From NCBI GenBank assembly GCA_002717365.1, contig PBDJ01000029.1:40418-104417 (forward strand): a DNA stretch of 64,000 nt, given 5' to 3'. Below the pieces are notes generated by a model. The model made no database searches, was not told where the DNA came from, and saw only the letters and a program-made list of their open reading frames with translations. The DNA is from Acidimicrobiaceae bacterium. Lineage in GTDB: Bacteria; Actinomycetota; Acidimicrobiia; Acidimicrobiales; MedAcidi-G1. The translations under genes and the position numbers were made by a program. Below, one piece after another: positions 25,332 through 34,826 of this stretch. Every line of letters begins with the position of its first letter. Within the stretch, counting starts at the first letter, position 1.

Positions 25332-27254
25332 ATGACCGGCGACTCGCGAGCCAAGAAACCCGCTACGTCCTTCGTGCGGGCCGACAACGAGGCCTTCGCT
25401 GCATCCTTGCCCCACGACGACGGCACGGATGCCACCGATGTGGCCCGGGGCTTCATCGCCACCAGGACCGAGCCGATTATCGAAAAGATCCACCCGAACC
25501 CGTGGCTACCCATCTCCTGGGACCTCTCGAAGTCAGACTTCGTCCACGGGCCATGCCCCGACACCGTCAACCCATCACTGTGGCGCCAGGCCGGCTTCAA
25601 TGCCCAGCACGGCCTCTATGAGGTGATCGACGGCTTCTACCAGGTACGAGGCTTCGACACCTCGACCGCAACCTTCATTCGCGGCAACAAAGGGTGGGTG
25701 GTGATCGACCCTCTTACCACCACCGAGACGGCCCGGGCGGCCTTCGAGCTCGTTACCGAACACCTTGGGTCTCGCCCAGTCACCGCCGTGATCTACACCC
25801 ACTCCCACGTCGACCACTTCGGTGGGATTCTCGGCATGGTGGAACAGGAGCGCATCGGCGCTGGTGAGGTTCCGATCGTGGCCCCGGAAGGGTTCCTCCG
25901 AGAGGCGGTAGCCGAAAACCTGCTGGCCGGACCGGCCATGGGCCGACGGGCCATGTACCAGTTTGGGATGCTCATTCCCTGGGACGAACAGGGGCACGTC
26001 GACCAGGGCCTGGGCAAGGGCCTGGCCACCGGATCCTCAGCGCTGGTCCCGCCGACCATCGAGATCACCGAAACCGGTCAGGAACTGGTGCTGGACGGAA
26101 TCCGGGTGGAGTTCCAACTCACTCCGGAAACCGAGGCACCAGCCGAAATGCACTTCTATTTTCCCGAGCACCGAGCCCTCTGTATGGCCGAGAACTGCAC
26201 GGGCACCATGCACAACGTGCTCACCCTGCGAGGAGCCCTCGTTCGCGATGCCCTCATGTGGAGCCGCTACATCGATGAAGCCCTGGACCGTTGGGGCGAA
26301 GTGTCCGACGTGGTGTTCGCCAGCCACGGATGGCCCCACTGGGGCGGAGAGGCGGTCCAGGGCTACCTGACCCGCCAACGTGATCTCTACCGGTGGCTGC
26401 ACGACCAGGCCATGCGGCTCATCAACCTGGGGAACACCCCGAACGAAATCTCGGCCACCATCGACCTTCCGCCCGGCCTTTGGGACGACTACCTGTGCCA
26501 CGGCTACTACGGCACGGTCAGCCACAACGTCCGGGCGGTCTACCAGCGCTACCTCGGCTTCTACGACGGCCACCCCTCCAGCCTCGAACCGTACGAACCG
26601 GTGGAGGCTGGAAAACGCTACGTGGGCTTCATGGGGGGCATGGACCGGCTACTGGAACAAGCTCAAGCCTCCTTCGAGGCCGGCGACCACCGGTGGGTTG
26701 CTGAAGTCCTCCGACACGCCGTGTTCGCTGACCCGAGTTGTGAAGAAGCCCGTCTACTACAGGCCGACGCCTTCGAACAACTGGCCTATCGGGCAGAAAG
26801 TGGACCGTGGCGGGACATCTACCTAACCGGAGCCCAGGAACTACGAAACGGCTCGCTGACCCTCGAGTCGACGAGCCGGCCCCGACCCGAGATGGTTGCC
26901 GGTATGGACCTGCAGCAGGCCTTCGATCTCATCGCCGCCTCGCTGGACGGACCGGCCGCCGTGGCCGTCAGCCCACTGACCGTTAACTGGTACGTCACAG
27001 ACCAGGACACCGCGGTGCGGATCGAACTCTCGAACGGAACCATGCACTCCGTCCCCGACCGGACCTACCCCACGCCTGACGTGATGGTCCGAGGCAACCG
27101 GGCGGCCATCGAGCGCATTATCGCTGAGGGTGCCACCCTCGACTCCCTGATAGACGATGGTTCGCTGGTCGCCGAAGGCAACGTGAATGGCCTCCGGTCC
27201 CTGTTCGATTGCATAACCCCGTTCCCGCGCTTCTACAACATCATCGAGCCCTAA
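25332..27254 (+). CDS. alkylsulfatase (SdsA1/BDS1-type metallo-beta-lactamase fold)
   Basis: A 640-residue alkyl sulfatase. The N-terminal MBL domain has binuclear zinc ligands H157, H159, D161 and H162 in YTHSHVDHFGG and the typical GLYEVIDGFYQVRGFD and GWVVIDPLTT strands. A helical dimerisation domain follows at ~380-510 (AGKRYVGFMGGMDRLLEQA). The SCP2-like C-terminal domain spans ~520-640 (LTVNWYVTDQDTAVRIELSNG). It hydrolyses primary or secondary alkyl sulfates to alcohol and sulfate. The ATG at 25332 is supported by AAGGGGAGAG just upstream. No signal peptide is seen. Confidence 0.93.
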   Translation: MTGDSRAKKPATSFVRADNEAFAASLPHDDGTDATDVARGFIATRTEPIIEKIHPNPWLPISWDLSKSDFVHGPCPDTVNPSLWRQAGFNAQHGLYEVIDGFYQVRGFDTSTATFIRGNKGWVVIDPLTTTETARAAFELVTEHLGSRPVTAVIYTHSHVDHFGGILGMVEQERIGAGEVPIVAPEGFLREAVAENLLAGPAMGRRAMYQFGMLIPWDEQGHVDQGLGKGLATGSSALVPPTIEITETGQELVLDGIRVEFQLTPETEAPAEMHFYFPEHRALCMAENCTGTMHNVLTLRGALVRDALMWSRYIDEALDRWGEVSDVVFASHGWPHWGGEAVQGYLTRQRDLYRWLHDQAMRLINLGNTPNEISATIDLPPGLWDDYLCHGYYGTVSHNVRAVYQRYLGFYDGHPSSLEPYEPVEAGKRYVGFMGGMDRLLEQAQASFEAGDHRWVAEVLRHAVFADPSCEEARLLQADAFEQLAYRAESGPWRDIYLTGAQELRNGSLTLESTSRPRPEMVAGMDLQQAFDLIAASLDGPAAVAVSPLTVNWYVTDQDTAVRIELSNGTMHSVPDRTYPTPDVMVRGNRAAIERIIAEGATLDSLIDDGSLVAEGNVNGLRSLFDCITPFPRFYNIIEP

Positions 27255-27280
27255 TCCGACCGGCTGCGTGGCCAGCACGG

Positions 27281-28489
27281 TTAACCCTCCAGTTCGGAGC
27301 GCACCTCTCGGCCATGCTCGTCGTTAATCGGTGGTCGACGGCGAACCGTCGGCGGGGTGGCCGACATCTGGATAGGTGACCGAACCGAACGGAATGGGCC
27401 CTGCCGACCGCCCGTCGTTCCCCCGTCATCCAGTTCGTCGACCGGATCCAAACCCAGTTCGGCGGCATCTCGAAACGCCCCGCGGACCGTGTTGATGGGG
27501 CCAGCTGGAATGCCGGCAGACCGCAGGCACTCCAGCCACTGAGCCGTCGACCCCGCTGCTAGGGCGGCCTCAATCTCAGCTTCCAGGTCGTCAGCATGAG
27601 TCATACGAGCCTCGTTGTTGACAAACCGCTCATCAGTCAGCCAGACCTCCCTGTCCAACGCCGTACAGAGCTTCTCCCACAGCGACGGGCTAGCCGCTGC
27701 GACAGCCAGCACCCCGTCGGCCGTGCGATAGGGCTGATACGGGACGATGGATGGATGGCGGTTGCCTTGCCGACCTGGGTCGGTATCGGCCACTACATGG
27801 CTCGAACCCACGTTCAGTAGCCCGGCCAGGGCCGAGCCCATCAGCGATACTTCGACATGCTGGCCGAGTCCACTGACCCGACGCTCTTCCACGGCGGCCA
27901 GGATGGCAATCGCCGTGTAGAGCCCGGTGAGTTTGTCGACCACAGCCGACCCGACCTTTGTCGGTTCGCCATCGGCCCAACCGGTTATGGCCATCATGCC
28001 GCTCATGGCCTGCACGAGGAAGTCGTAGCCGGCCAATTCGGCACCTTTCCCTGTGCTGCCAAAGCCGGTTATCGAACATGTGATGAGGTCCGGCCTCCGG
28101 TCGGCCAACGAGTCCCGGTCGAGGCCGAACCGGGCCATCGTCCCAACCCGGAAGTTGTCGACCACCACGTCGGCCCCTAGGGCTATACGGCTGGCTACGG
28201 CCAGGTCGTCGGGGTTCCGGAGGTCCAGGGCGATACTGCGCTTGTTGCGGTTCAGGCCTAAGTAGTAGGTACTGGCCGCCTCTTCCCCCTCCCCCCACCA
28301 CGGCGGGCCCCAGGTGCGCGTCTCGTCACCTACGCCAGGCTGTTCGACCTTGACCACGTCCGCCCCTAGGTCAGCCAGGACCATTGTCGCCATGGGGCCG
28401 GCCAGGACTCGGCTGAAGTCCGCAACCCGCAGGTGGCCGAGAGCTCCGCGCCTAGCACGGACCGAATCGGAAGTAGGGGTGTCGGACAC
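27281..28489 (-). CDS. CaiB/BaiF family III CoA-transferase
   Basis: A 402-residue family III CoA-transferase. LRVADFSRVLAGPMATMVLADLGADVVKVEQPG is the N-terminal signature, and GLNRNKRSIALDLRNP, VVDNFRVGTMARFGLD and YDFLVQAMSGMMAITG follow in the standard order. It moves CoA between carboxylic acids. The start is a GTG at 28489. It is divergent from the MttB operon, about 105 bp from that operon's start. CaiB members handle carnitine or crotonobetaine in enterics, so a betaine-CoA role is attractive but unproven. Confidence 0.9.
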   Translation of the reverse strand: MSDTPTSDSVRARRGALGHLRVADFSRVLAGPMATMVLADLGADVVKVEQPGVGDETRTWGPPWWGEGEEAASTYYLGLNRNKRSIALDLRNPDDLAVASRIALGADVVVDNFRVGTMARFGLDRDSLADRRPDLITCSITGFGSTGKGAELAGYDFLVQAMSGMMAITGWADGEPTKVGSAVVDKLTGLYTAIAILAAVEERRVSGLGQHVEVSLMGSALAGLLNVGSSHVVADTDPGRQGNRHPSIVPYQPYRTADGVLAVAAASPSLWEKLCTALDREVWLTDERFVNNEARMTHADDLEAEIEAALAAGSTAQWLECLRSAGIPAGPINTVRGAFRDAAELGLDPVDELDDGGTTGGRQGPFRSVRSPIQMSATPPTVRRRPPINDEHGREVRSELEG

Positions 28490-28594
28490 GGGCGGAGTCT
28501 CGCAGCGGTCACCACCCTCGACAATCCGTGCCGGCCTTGCATTTCAGTCCGATCATGGGGAGCATCCCCCAGTGAGATACGCCCCGATACCCCG

Positions 28595-30142
28595 ATGACC
28601 GACACCTCGATCGAACCCGAACTGGGTCGTGTCCGGCGGGGACGTGACGCCCGGGCTACTAGGCGACGCTCCAGAACCCGCTCCTGGCTTCCCGAGCTGG
28701 AACGCCGGATCCCCTGGGTAGACCTGCTGTCTGATAATCAGGTACAGGTCGTACACGACGCCTCCATGGACATCGTGGAGGAGGTCGGGGTGGAGTTCCG
28801 CTGCGACGACGCCCTGGCTCTGTGGCGAGATGCCGGAGCCACCGTGGACGGCGACCGTGTGCGCCTCGACCGTGAGCATCTGATGGCCCTAGTCGACACC
28901 GCCCCCTCTTCGTACACCATGGTGGCCCGGGACCCGGCCCACACTGTGACGGTAGGCAACGGTAAGACCATCTTCACGCCGTCCTACGGCGCCCCGTACG
29001 TCCTAGGTCTGGACGGCATCCGTCGCCCAGGAACCCTGGAGGATTTCAAGAACTTCACCAAACTCAACCACTTGTCGCCAGCCCTGCATATGTCGGGCGG
29101 CGTGGTCTGCGAACCGATGGACGTTCCGGTCCCCAAGCGACACCTCTACATGACCGACAGCTTGCTGCGTTACTCGTCCAAGCCGTTCATGGGGGCCGTG
29201 ACGTCAAAGGAGCGGGCCGAGGACAGCCTGCACATGGCTGGAATCGTGTTCGGCCAGGAGGTCGTTCGGGACACTACGGTCATGACCTGCCTGGCCAACG
29301 GCAACACCCCCCTCGTCTGGGACAAGACCATGCTGGACAGCGTCCGGGTGTTCGCAGCGGCCAACCAGGCCACCCTGTTCAGCCCCTTCGTGCTGGGCGG
29401 TGCCTCCACACCCGCCTCGACGGTGGGCGCTGTCATCCAGGTCAACATTGAGGCCTTAACCGGCGTGGCGTTCTCGCAACTGGTCCGAGCTGGCGCCCCC
29501 GCCCTTTACGGCCAATGGGTATCCACGGTCTCCATGAAGACCGGCGCCCCACAGGCTGGCACGCCAGAGGTATGCCATATGAACCTGCTCACCGCCCAGA
29601 TGGCCCGCCACTACGGACTCCCGTCGCGGTGCAGCGGATCCTGCTCCAGCTCCAAAATGGTCGACGCCCAGGCCGGCTACGAGGCGGCCCGCAACATGTA
29701 CGGCGCTTTGATGGCGGGCACGAATTTCATACTGTCCACCACCGGCTACCTGGAGAGCGCCATGTGTCAGTCCTACGCCAAGTGGGTCCTCGACAGCGAA
29801 CAGCTAGAGATGATGTACCGGCTAGGCAGCGGCGTCTCGTTCGATGACCTGGATGAGGTGCTGGACACCATGCGCGAGGTTCCCCCGGGCGGCCACCACC
29901 TAGGCACGGCCCATACCCTGGCTAACTTCCAGACCGCCTTCTCCATGCCCGAGATGATGAACAGTGACAACTACGAGCAGTGGCTGGCCGAAGGCGGCCA
30001 GAGCGCCGAGGAACGCGCCACAGTCCGGTGCCGCGAGATGCTGGACGAGTACGAAGAGCCGTCGCTACCCGAGAACGTGAGCCGGGAACTGGACGAGTTC
30101 GTGGCCCGCCGGGATGCCGAACTACCCGACCTGGTCACCTGA
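28595..30142 (+). CDS. MttB superfamily (trimethylamine methyltransferase-like) protein, non-pyrrolysine
   Basis: A 515-residue TIM-barrel corrinoid-dependent methyltransferase of the MttB superfamily. Typical segments are IVEEVGVEFRCDDALALWRDAGA near the N-terminus, FGLDGI-like and GVVCEPMDVPV stretches, and PSRCSGSCSSSKMVDAQAGYEAARNM and MAGTNFILSTTGYLESAM in the second half. No in-frame TAG occurs, so it lacks pyrrolysine and belongs with glycine-betaine, proline-betaine or carnitine demethylases (MtgB, MtpB, MtcB) rather than with MttB proper. No corrinoid protein or RamA-type activator is adjacent. First gene of a six-gene operon. Confidence 0.85.
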   Translation: MTDTSIEPELGRVRRGRDARATRRRSRTRSWLPELERRIPWVDLLSDNQVQVVHDASMDIVEEVGVEFRCDDALALWRDAGATVDGDRVRLDREHLMALVDTAPSSYTMVARDPAHTVTVGNGKTIFTPSYGAPYVLGLDGIRRPGTLEDFKNFTKLNHLSPALHMSGGVVCEPMDVPVPKRHLYMTDSLLRYSSKPFMGAVTSKERAEDSLHMAGIVFGQEVVRDTTVMTCLANGNTPLVWDKTMLDSVRVFAAANQATLFSPFVLGGASTPASTVGAVIQVNIEALTGVAFSQLVRAGAPALYGQWVSTVSMKTGAPQAGTPEVCHMNLLTAQMARHYGLPSRCSGSCSSSKMVDAQAGYEAARNMYGALMAGTNFILSTTGYLESAMCQSYAKWVLDSEQLEMMYRLGSGVSFDDLDEVLDTMREVPPGGHHLGTAHTLANFQTAFSMPEMMNSDNYEQWLAEGGQSAEERATVRCREMLDEYEEPSLPENVSRELDEFVARRDAELPDLVT

Positions 30143-30170
30143 CCCCGCCCCAAGGAACTACGAGGACGAG

Positions 30171-31199
30171 ATGAACAACACGAACGGCAGCGGACCCACC
30201 CTCCCCCTGCTCCACGGCGTGTGTGCCGCCATAAGTACCCCGTTCGACGACAGCGGCGAGGTACTGGACGAAGGGCGCCTGCGCGATCATGTGGAAGACC
30301 TCGTCGGGGCGGGTGTCCACGGCCTGGTCCTAGCCGCCGGGACGGGCGAGTTCGCCTTTCTGTCCATTGAGGAGAAGGAGAGGATCTTTCGCATCGGCAT
30401 CGAGCAGGTCGCGGGCCGGGTCCCGGTGATTTGCCAAACCTCAGCGATCACCACTGTGGACGCCATCCGGAACTCCCGGGCTGCCATTGATTTTGGGGCC
30501 TCGGCGGTGATGGTGCTACCCCCCTACTTTGAGGGACCGTTCGAGCGGGGTGTTCTCTACCACTACGAAAAACTGGCCCGGGCTATCGACGTCCCGCTGG
30601 TCCTCTACAACATCCCGGTCAACAGCGGCTTTGACATCACCCCGGACCTGTACCGGAAACTGATCGCCATCGAGAACATCGACTACATCAAGGACTCGAC
30701 TGGTGACCTGATTCGCCTCCAGCAACTAATCGGCATCGGCGGCCACGTCCTGGCCGGTGCTGACCCACTCGCCCCATTTGCCCTCCAGGCGGGCAGCGCC
30801 GGCTGGATATGGGGGGCGGCCAACGTGATGCCCCACGAGTGCGTGGCCCTTTGGGACCACATAACTGCCGGACGCCACGCCGAAGCCCTCGATCTGTGGT
30901 GCCAGATGGCGCCCGCCAACCTCTTTTTCTGGGACAACCCCCATGGTGCCGAGTACAACGTGGCCGTCAAGACGGCCGCCAACATGGTCGGACGGGCAGT
31001 GGGACCGTGTCGGCGCCCTGTACTGCCCATGACCCATCAGGGCCGCGTCGCCCTACAGGCCGCCCTTTCCACCCTGCCCACCAACCGGGTAGACCGGGAC
31101 CGACTGGTCTTCCGGGAGTGGGACGACGAGCGGGACTGGCTAGTCCGTATGACCGACCGCGCCGGTGTGAGCCGGCCACAACCAAAGGGAATCGCCTGA
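30171..31199 (+). CDS. DapA/NanA family class I aldolase or dehydratase
   Basis: A 342-residue dihydrodipicolinate-synthase-family enzyme. The Schiff-base lysine is K174 in DYIKDSTGDL, and the catalytic tyrosine is Y146 in LVLYNIPV. The usual GTTGE carboxylate-binding motif reads AAGTGEF (57-61), so it differs from true DapA, and the C-terminus is about 40 residues longer than DapA. It should act on a pyruvate- or 2-oxo-acid-derived substrate, cleaving or dehydrating it. GACGAG precedes the ATG at 30171; the stop overlaps the next start. Confidence 0.88.
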   Translation: MNNTNGSGPTLPLLHGVCAAISTPFDDSGEVLDEGRLRDHVEDLVGAGVHGLVLAAGTGEFAFLSIEEKERIFRIGIEQVAGRVPVICQTSAITTVDAIRNSRAAIDFGASAVMVLPPYFEGPFERGVLYHYEKLARAIDVPLVLYNIPVNSGFDITPDLYRKLIAIENIDYIKDSTGDLIRLQQLIGIGGHVLAGADPLAPFALQAGSAGWIWGAANVMPHECVALWDHITAGRHAEALDLWCQMAPANLFFWDNPHGAEYNVAVKTAANMVGRAVGPCRRPVLPMTHQGRVALQAALSTLPTNRVDRDRLVFREWDDERDWLVRMTDRAGVSRPQPKGIA

Positions 31200-32695
31200 T
31201 GGCCACCGACCTCGCCGATCCGGCGGCCTTGGCCGCCTCCGTTCAGCCCTCCACCCGGGCCGTCATCAGTGGCCGAAGCGTGGAGGCAGCCTCCGGGAAG
31301 ACCTTCGCCACCCTCAACCCAGCTACCGGCCAAGAGTTGGCCCAGGTGGCCGAGGGAGATGCCGAAGATGTGGACCGCGCCGTAGCCGCAGCCCGTGCCG
31401 CCTTCGAGGAGGGACCCTGGGGAGGGATGGCTCCTGTCAACCGAAAGCAGTTGATCCTTCGGTTCGCCAGCCTGGTCGAAGCCCACACTGATGAATTGGC
31501 CATCATCGAGACGTTGGAGGCCGGCAAGCCGATCAGCGACTGCTCCGGTATCGACGTCCCCGACCTGGTGGCCACACTGCGATGGCACGCTGAGGCGGCC
31601 GACAAGCTCTACGACCAACTCTCGCCTTCTGGTCCGGGCAAGGTGGGCATGGTGGTTCGCGAGCCGATTGGTGTGGTTGGCGCCGTACTGCCCTGGAACT
31701 ACCCACTCATGATGGCCGGCTGGAAGTTGGGGCCGATCCTGGCCGCCGGCAACACCTGCGTGGTCAAGCCGGCGGAGCAGACTTCCCTGTCGACCATCCG
31801 TATAGCCGAACTTGCCGTAGAGGCCGGTATTCCGGACGGGGTGTTTAACGTAGTTCCCGGCTTCGGCCCAACGGCCGGCGCAGCCATCGGGCGGCACCCC
31901 GACGTGGACTGCGTGGCCTTCACCGGCTCCACCGAGGTAGGCCGCCACTTCCTCCGGTATTCGGCCGATTCCAACCTCAAGGAGGTCCTGTTGGAGTGCG
32001 GCGGTAAGAGTCCGGTCATCGTCATGGCCGACGCCGACGACCTGGACGCCGCGGCAACCGGAATCTGCGAGGGCATCTTCTGGAACGGTGGACAGAACTG
32101 CAGCGCTAACTCTCGGCTCATCGTGCAGCGCTCGGTCGCCGACGAGCTGATGGAACGCATAGCCGAACGCAGCCGAGACTGGGTGGTGGGCGACCCGCTA
32201 GTCGCTGAGACGACTATGGGGGCCATGATCGAGGAGGAACACCTGGACAAGGTGATGGGTCACATCGCCGACGCTCATGAGGCCGGTTCGACCTGCTCCG
32301 TAGGCGGCAGGCGGATCCGGGAAGACAGCGGCGGCTGGTTCGTGGAGCCCACCGTTTTCACCGACGTCGACCCGTCCAGCCGGCTGGCTCGCGAGGAGGT
32401 ATTCGGCCCGGTGCTGGCCGTAACCGCCTTTGACACCCCGGAAGAGGCTATTCGCCTCGCCAACGACACCGACTACGGCCTAGCCGGGACCATCCACACC
32501 ACCGACCTACGGACCGCCCACCTGGCCACCCGGGCCATGCGGGCCGGCACGGTGGCCGTGAACTGCTATGGCGAGGGTGATATCACCACCCCGTTCGGCG
32601 GATTCAAACAGTCGGGCTTCGGCGGACGGGACAAGTCGATCGCCGCCCACGAGCAGTACACGGAATTGAAGACCATCTGGATGGACCTGTCCTAG
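31199..32695 (+). CDS. NAD-dependent aldehyde dehydrogenase (betaine-aldehyde type)
   Basis: A 498-residue ALDH. Catalytic residues are N167 (VLPWNYPL), K190 (VVKPAEQT), E266 (LLECGGKSP) and the nucleophile C301 (NGGQNCSANSR). The C-terminal FGGFKQSGFGGRDKSIAAHEQYTELKT is complete. It resembles betaine-aldehyde and gamma-aminobutyraldehyde dehydrogenases. The ATG overlaps the stop of the aldolase gene (TGATG), which indicates coupled translation. It probably oxidises an amino-aldehyde formed by the operon's oxidoreductase. Confidence 0.93.
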   Translation: MATDLADPAALAASVQPSTRAVISGRSVEAASGKTFATLNPATGQELAQVAEGDAEDVDRAVAAARAAFEEGPWGGMAPVNRKQLILRFASLVEAHTDELAIIETLEAGKPISDCSGIDVPDLVATLRWHAEAADKLYDQLSPSGPGKVGMVVREPIGVVGAVLPWNYPLMMAGWKLGPILAAGNTCVVKPAEQTSLSTIRIAELAVEAGIPDGVFNVVPGFGPTAGAAIGRHPDVDCVAFTGSTEVGRHFLRYSADSNLKEVLLECGGKSPVIVMADADDLDAAATGICEGIFWNGGQNCSANSRLIVQRSVADELMERIAERSRDWVVGDPLVAETTMGAMIEEEHLDKVMGHIADAHEAGSTCSVGGRRIREDSGGWFVEPTVFTDVDPSSRLAREEVFGPVLAVTAFDTPEEAIRLANDTDYGLAGTIHTTDLRTAHLATRAMRAGTVAVNCYGEGDITTPFGGFKQSGFGGRDKSIAAHEQYTELKTIWMDLS

Positions 32696-32700
32696 ACCCC

Positions 32701-34020
32701 GTGGGAGCCGTAACCCTCCTACCGTGCACCAGCCGCGACAACGGCTGGTTTGAGACCCTCCCCGAGGTTGCCCCGGCCGCTCCCCTTGTCGGGCCGACGG
32801 AGGCCGACGTGGTGGTGGTAGGCGCCGGCTTCACCGGGCTAGCAGCGGCCCGGCGACTGGGAGAACTGCGCCCCAACGCCCGCGTCCTTCTGCTCGAGGC
32901 GGGACGGATTGGAAACGGTGCAGCAGGCCGGTCATCGGGGTTCGGCATCGACCACGCCCACAACATCCGCTCCGAAGGGTTCGCCGAGGCCGACGAGTTC
33001 GAGAAGCAGCAGATCGCCCTGAACCGTGCCGGGCTGGCTTACCTCAACGACGCGGTCACCAGCCACGACATTGACTGCGACTGGATATGGGGCGGTAAGA
33101 CCCACGTGGCCTGCACTGACAGGGGTACCGTCGAATTGGAGCATTTCGCGGCAACCCTGGACCGGATTGGAGAGCCCTACGAGGTCCTGGCAGGCGACGC
33201 CCTAGTCGACCGACTGGGCATCGACCACTACGTTCGCGGTCTCCACACCCCGGGCACCGCTCTCATGCAACCTGCCGCCCTATGCCGGGGTCTGGCCACC
33301 TACCTGCCGCCCAACGTGGTGGTGCACGAGGAGACGCCAGTGACTTGGCTGGACGCCGGACCGCCCCACGAATTGTGGACCGACAAAGGCAGTGTCCGCA
33401 CGTCGGAACTGCTGCTGGCGAACAACGGCTTCCTCTCTGGGTTCGGCTTCTACCGCCACCACCTAATCCCAGTCGTCACCTGGGGGTCGATGACCCGGCC
33501 ATTGACCGATGAGGAATCGGCCTCCATCGGCGGCCCACTTACCTGGGGGGTAATCCCCGCCGCCCCGTCGGGCACCACAGTGCGACGGCTGAGCGACAGC
33601 CGAATCCTGATTCGGAACGTCTACTCGTACAGCCGTCACTCTCTGGCTGGAGGACGCCGCCGTCAGCGGGCCGGCCTGGCCCACCGGCGGGCCTTCGAGG
33701 CGCGATTCCCAGAGCTCGCCCATGTGCCCTTCGAGTACACATGGGGCGGGCCACTAAGCATGGCTCGCAACGGCGAGCCGGTCTTCGGTCGTCTCGTCGA
33801 CGGGATCTTCGCTGCCGGCGTGCACAATGGAACCGGGCTGAGCCGGGGCGCCGTCTGCGGAAAGCTGATCGCCGAGATGATGTGTGACGAGGGCTCGGAC
33901 CTTCTGAACTCCATGTTGACTCGCGGTCGCCCCAACCGAAATGTCCCTGACCCGATCCTCGGGTGGGGCGTCGACCTGTACGCCAGGCGGCTCCGGATGC
34001 GTTCCGGGCGGGAGATGTGA
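32701..34020 (+). CDS. DAO-type FAD-dependent amine/amino-acid oxidoreductase
   Basis: A 439-residue FAD oxidoreductase. The dinucleotide motif is VVVVGAGFTGLAAARRLGEL (about residues 36-55), and AGRIGNGAAGRSSGFGI is the second FAD contact, of the gamma-glutamylputrescine oxidase/sarcosine oxidase subfamily. The C-terminal ELAHVPFEYTWGGPLSMARNGEPVFG and GVHNGTGLSRGAVCGKLIAE complete the FAD site. It begins with a GTG 5 bp after the ALDH stop. It likely oxidises an N-methyl or secondary amine to an imine and aldehyde feeding the ALDH. Confidence 0.9.
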   Translation: MGAVTLLPCTSRDNGWFETLPEVAPAAPLVGPTEADVVVVGAGFTGLAAARRLGELRPNARVLLLEAGRIGNGAAGRSSGFGIDHAHNIRSEGFAEADEFEKQQIALNRAGLAYLNDAVTSHDIDCDWIWGGKTHVACTDRGTVELEHFAATLDRIGEPYEVLAGDALVDRLGIDHYVRGLHTPGTALMQPAALCRGLATYLPPNVVVHEETPVTWLDAGPPHELWTDKGSVRTSELLLANNGFLSGFGFYRHHLIPVVTWGSMTRPLTDEESASIGGPLTWGVIPAAPSGTTVRRLSDSRILIRNVYSYSRHSLAGGRRRQRAGLAHRRAFEARFPELAHVPFEYTWGGPLSMARNGEPVFGRLVDGIFAAGVHNGTGLSRGAVCGKLIAEMMCDEGSDLLNSMLTRGRPNRNVPDPILGWGVDLYARRLRMRSGREM

Positions 34021-34061
34021 CCGTTCCTAACCGGGAATGGAACCGACGAAAGGACCTGGCC

Positions 34062-34826
34062 ATGAGCAACACGACCTATACGAACCGAGTCGCCCTGGTC
34101 ACCGGTGCCTCCTCGGGCATTGGACGAGCCTGTGCTTTGCGCCTGGCCGCCGATGGTTTCGCCGTCGTGGTGGGCGGACGGAATGCCGAACGGGCCGGAG
34201 CGGCCGTCGATGAGATCTCGGCGGCCGGCGGCACGGTGACCACGGCTCTGGGCGATGTGGCTGAGCCGGGCTACGGCGAGGCGGCGGTGGCAACCGCCGT
34301 CGGTACGTTCGGCCGTCTCGACGTGTTGGTCAACGCTGCCGGGGTCATCACCCGGGCCGATGCCGAGGAAACCAGCGACGAGGAATGGCATCGGGTTATG
34401 TCGACCAACGTGGACGGTCTGTTTCGAACCAGCAGAGCGGCTCTGCCCGCCCTACGGTCAGCCGGTGGTGGAGCCATCGTGAACATCAGCTCCACCAATG
34501 GCCTGGTCGGTGCCGCCGGGCTGGCCGCCTACTGCGCCTCCAAGGGGGCGGTCACCAACCTCACCCGGGCTATGGCACTGGACCATGCCGCTGAGGGCAT
34601 CCGAATCAACGCCGTCTGTCCGGGTGCCGTCGATACCCACATGCTGTACTCGGAGCGTGACAGAACGGTCGATGAGGTACGCGCCATGAACCTTCCGGAT
34701 ATCCCGGAGGGTCGTATCCCGGTTGCCGAGGAGATCGCCCACCTGGTCGCGTTTCTGGCTGATGATCGTTCACGGCATATCAACGGCACCAACCTAAGCG
34801 TCGATGGGGGCTACACGGCGGCATGA
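34062..34826 (+). CDS. SDR family oxidoreductase
   Basis: A classical short-chain dehydrogenase of 254 residues. Features: the cofactor loop TGASSGIGRA, VNAAG, the catalytic Ser in ISSTNG, YCASK (Tyr and Lys), and the PG motif VCPGAVDT. GAAAGGA precedes the ATG at 34062. A second SDR follows with a 4-bp overlap, and both sit in the MttB-led operon. They probably oxidise or reduce a hydroxy/keto intermediate. Confidence 0.92.
   Translation: MSNTTYTNRVALVTGASSGIGRACALRLAADGFAVVVGGRNAERAGAAVDEISAAGGTVTTALGDVAEPGYGEAAVATAVGTFGRLDVLVNAAGVITRADAEETSDEEWHRVMSTNVDGLFRTSRAALPALRSAGGGAIVNISSTNGLVGAAGLAAYCASKGAVTNLTRAMALDHAAEGIRINAVCPGAVDTHMLYSERDRTVDEVRAMNLPDIPEGRIPVAEEIAHLVAFLADDRSRHINGTNLSVDGGYTAA

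Noticed and set aside
26037..26573. 178-codon minus-strand frame
   Set aside because: Lies wholly inside the alkylsulfatase gene; a shadow caused by high GC at third positions.
30809..31198. 130-codon upstream extension of the aldehyde dehydrogenase frame
   Set aside because: Overlaps the aldolase gene in another frame; ALDH homology begins after the ATG at 31199.
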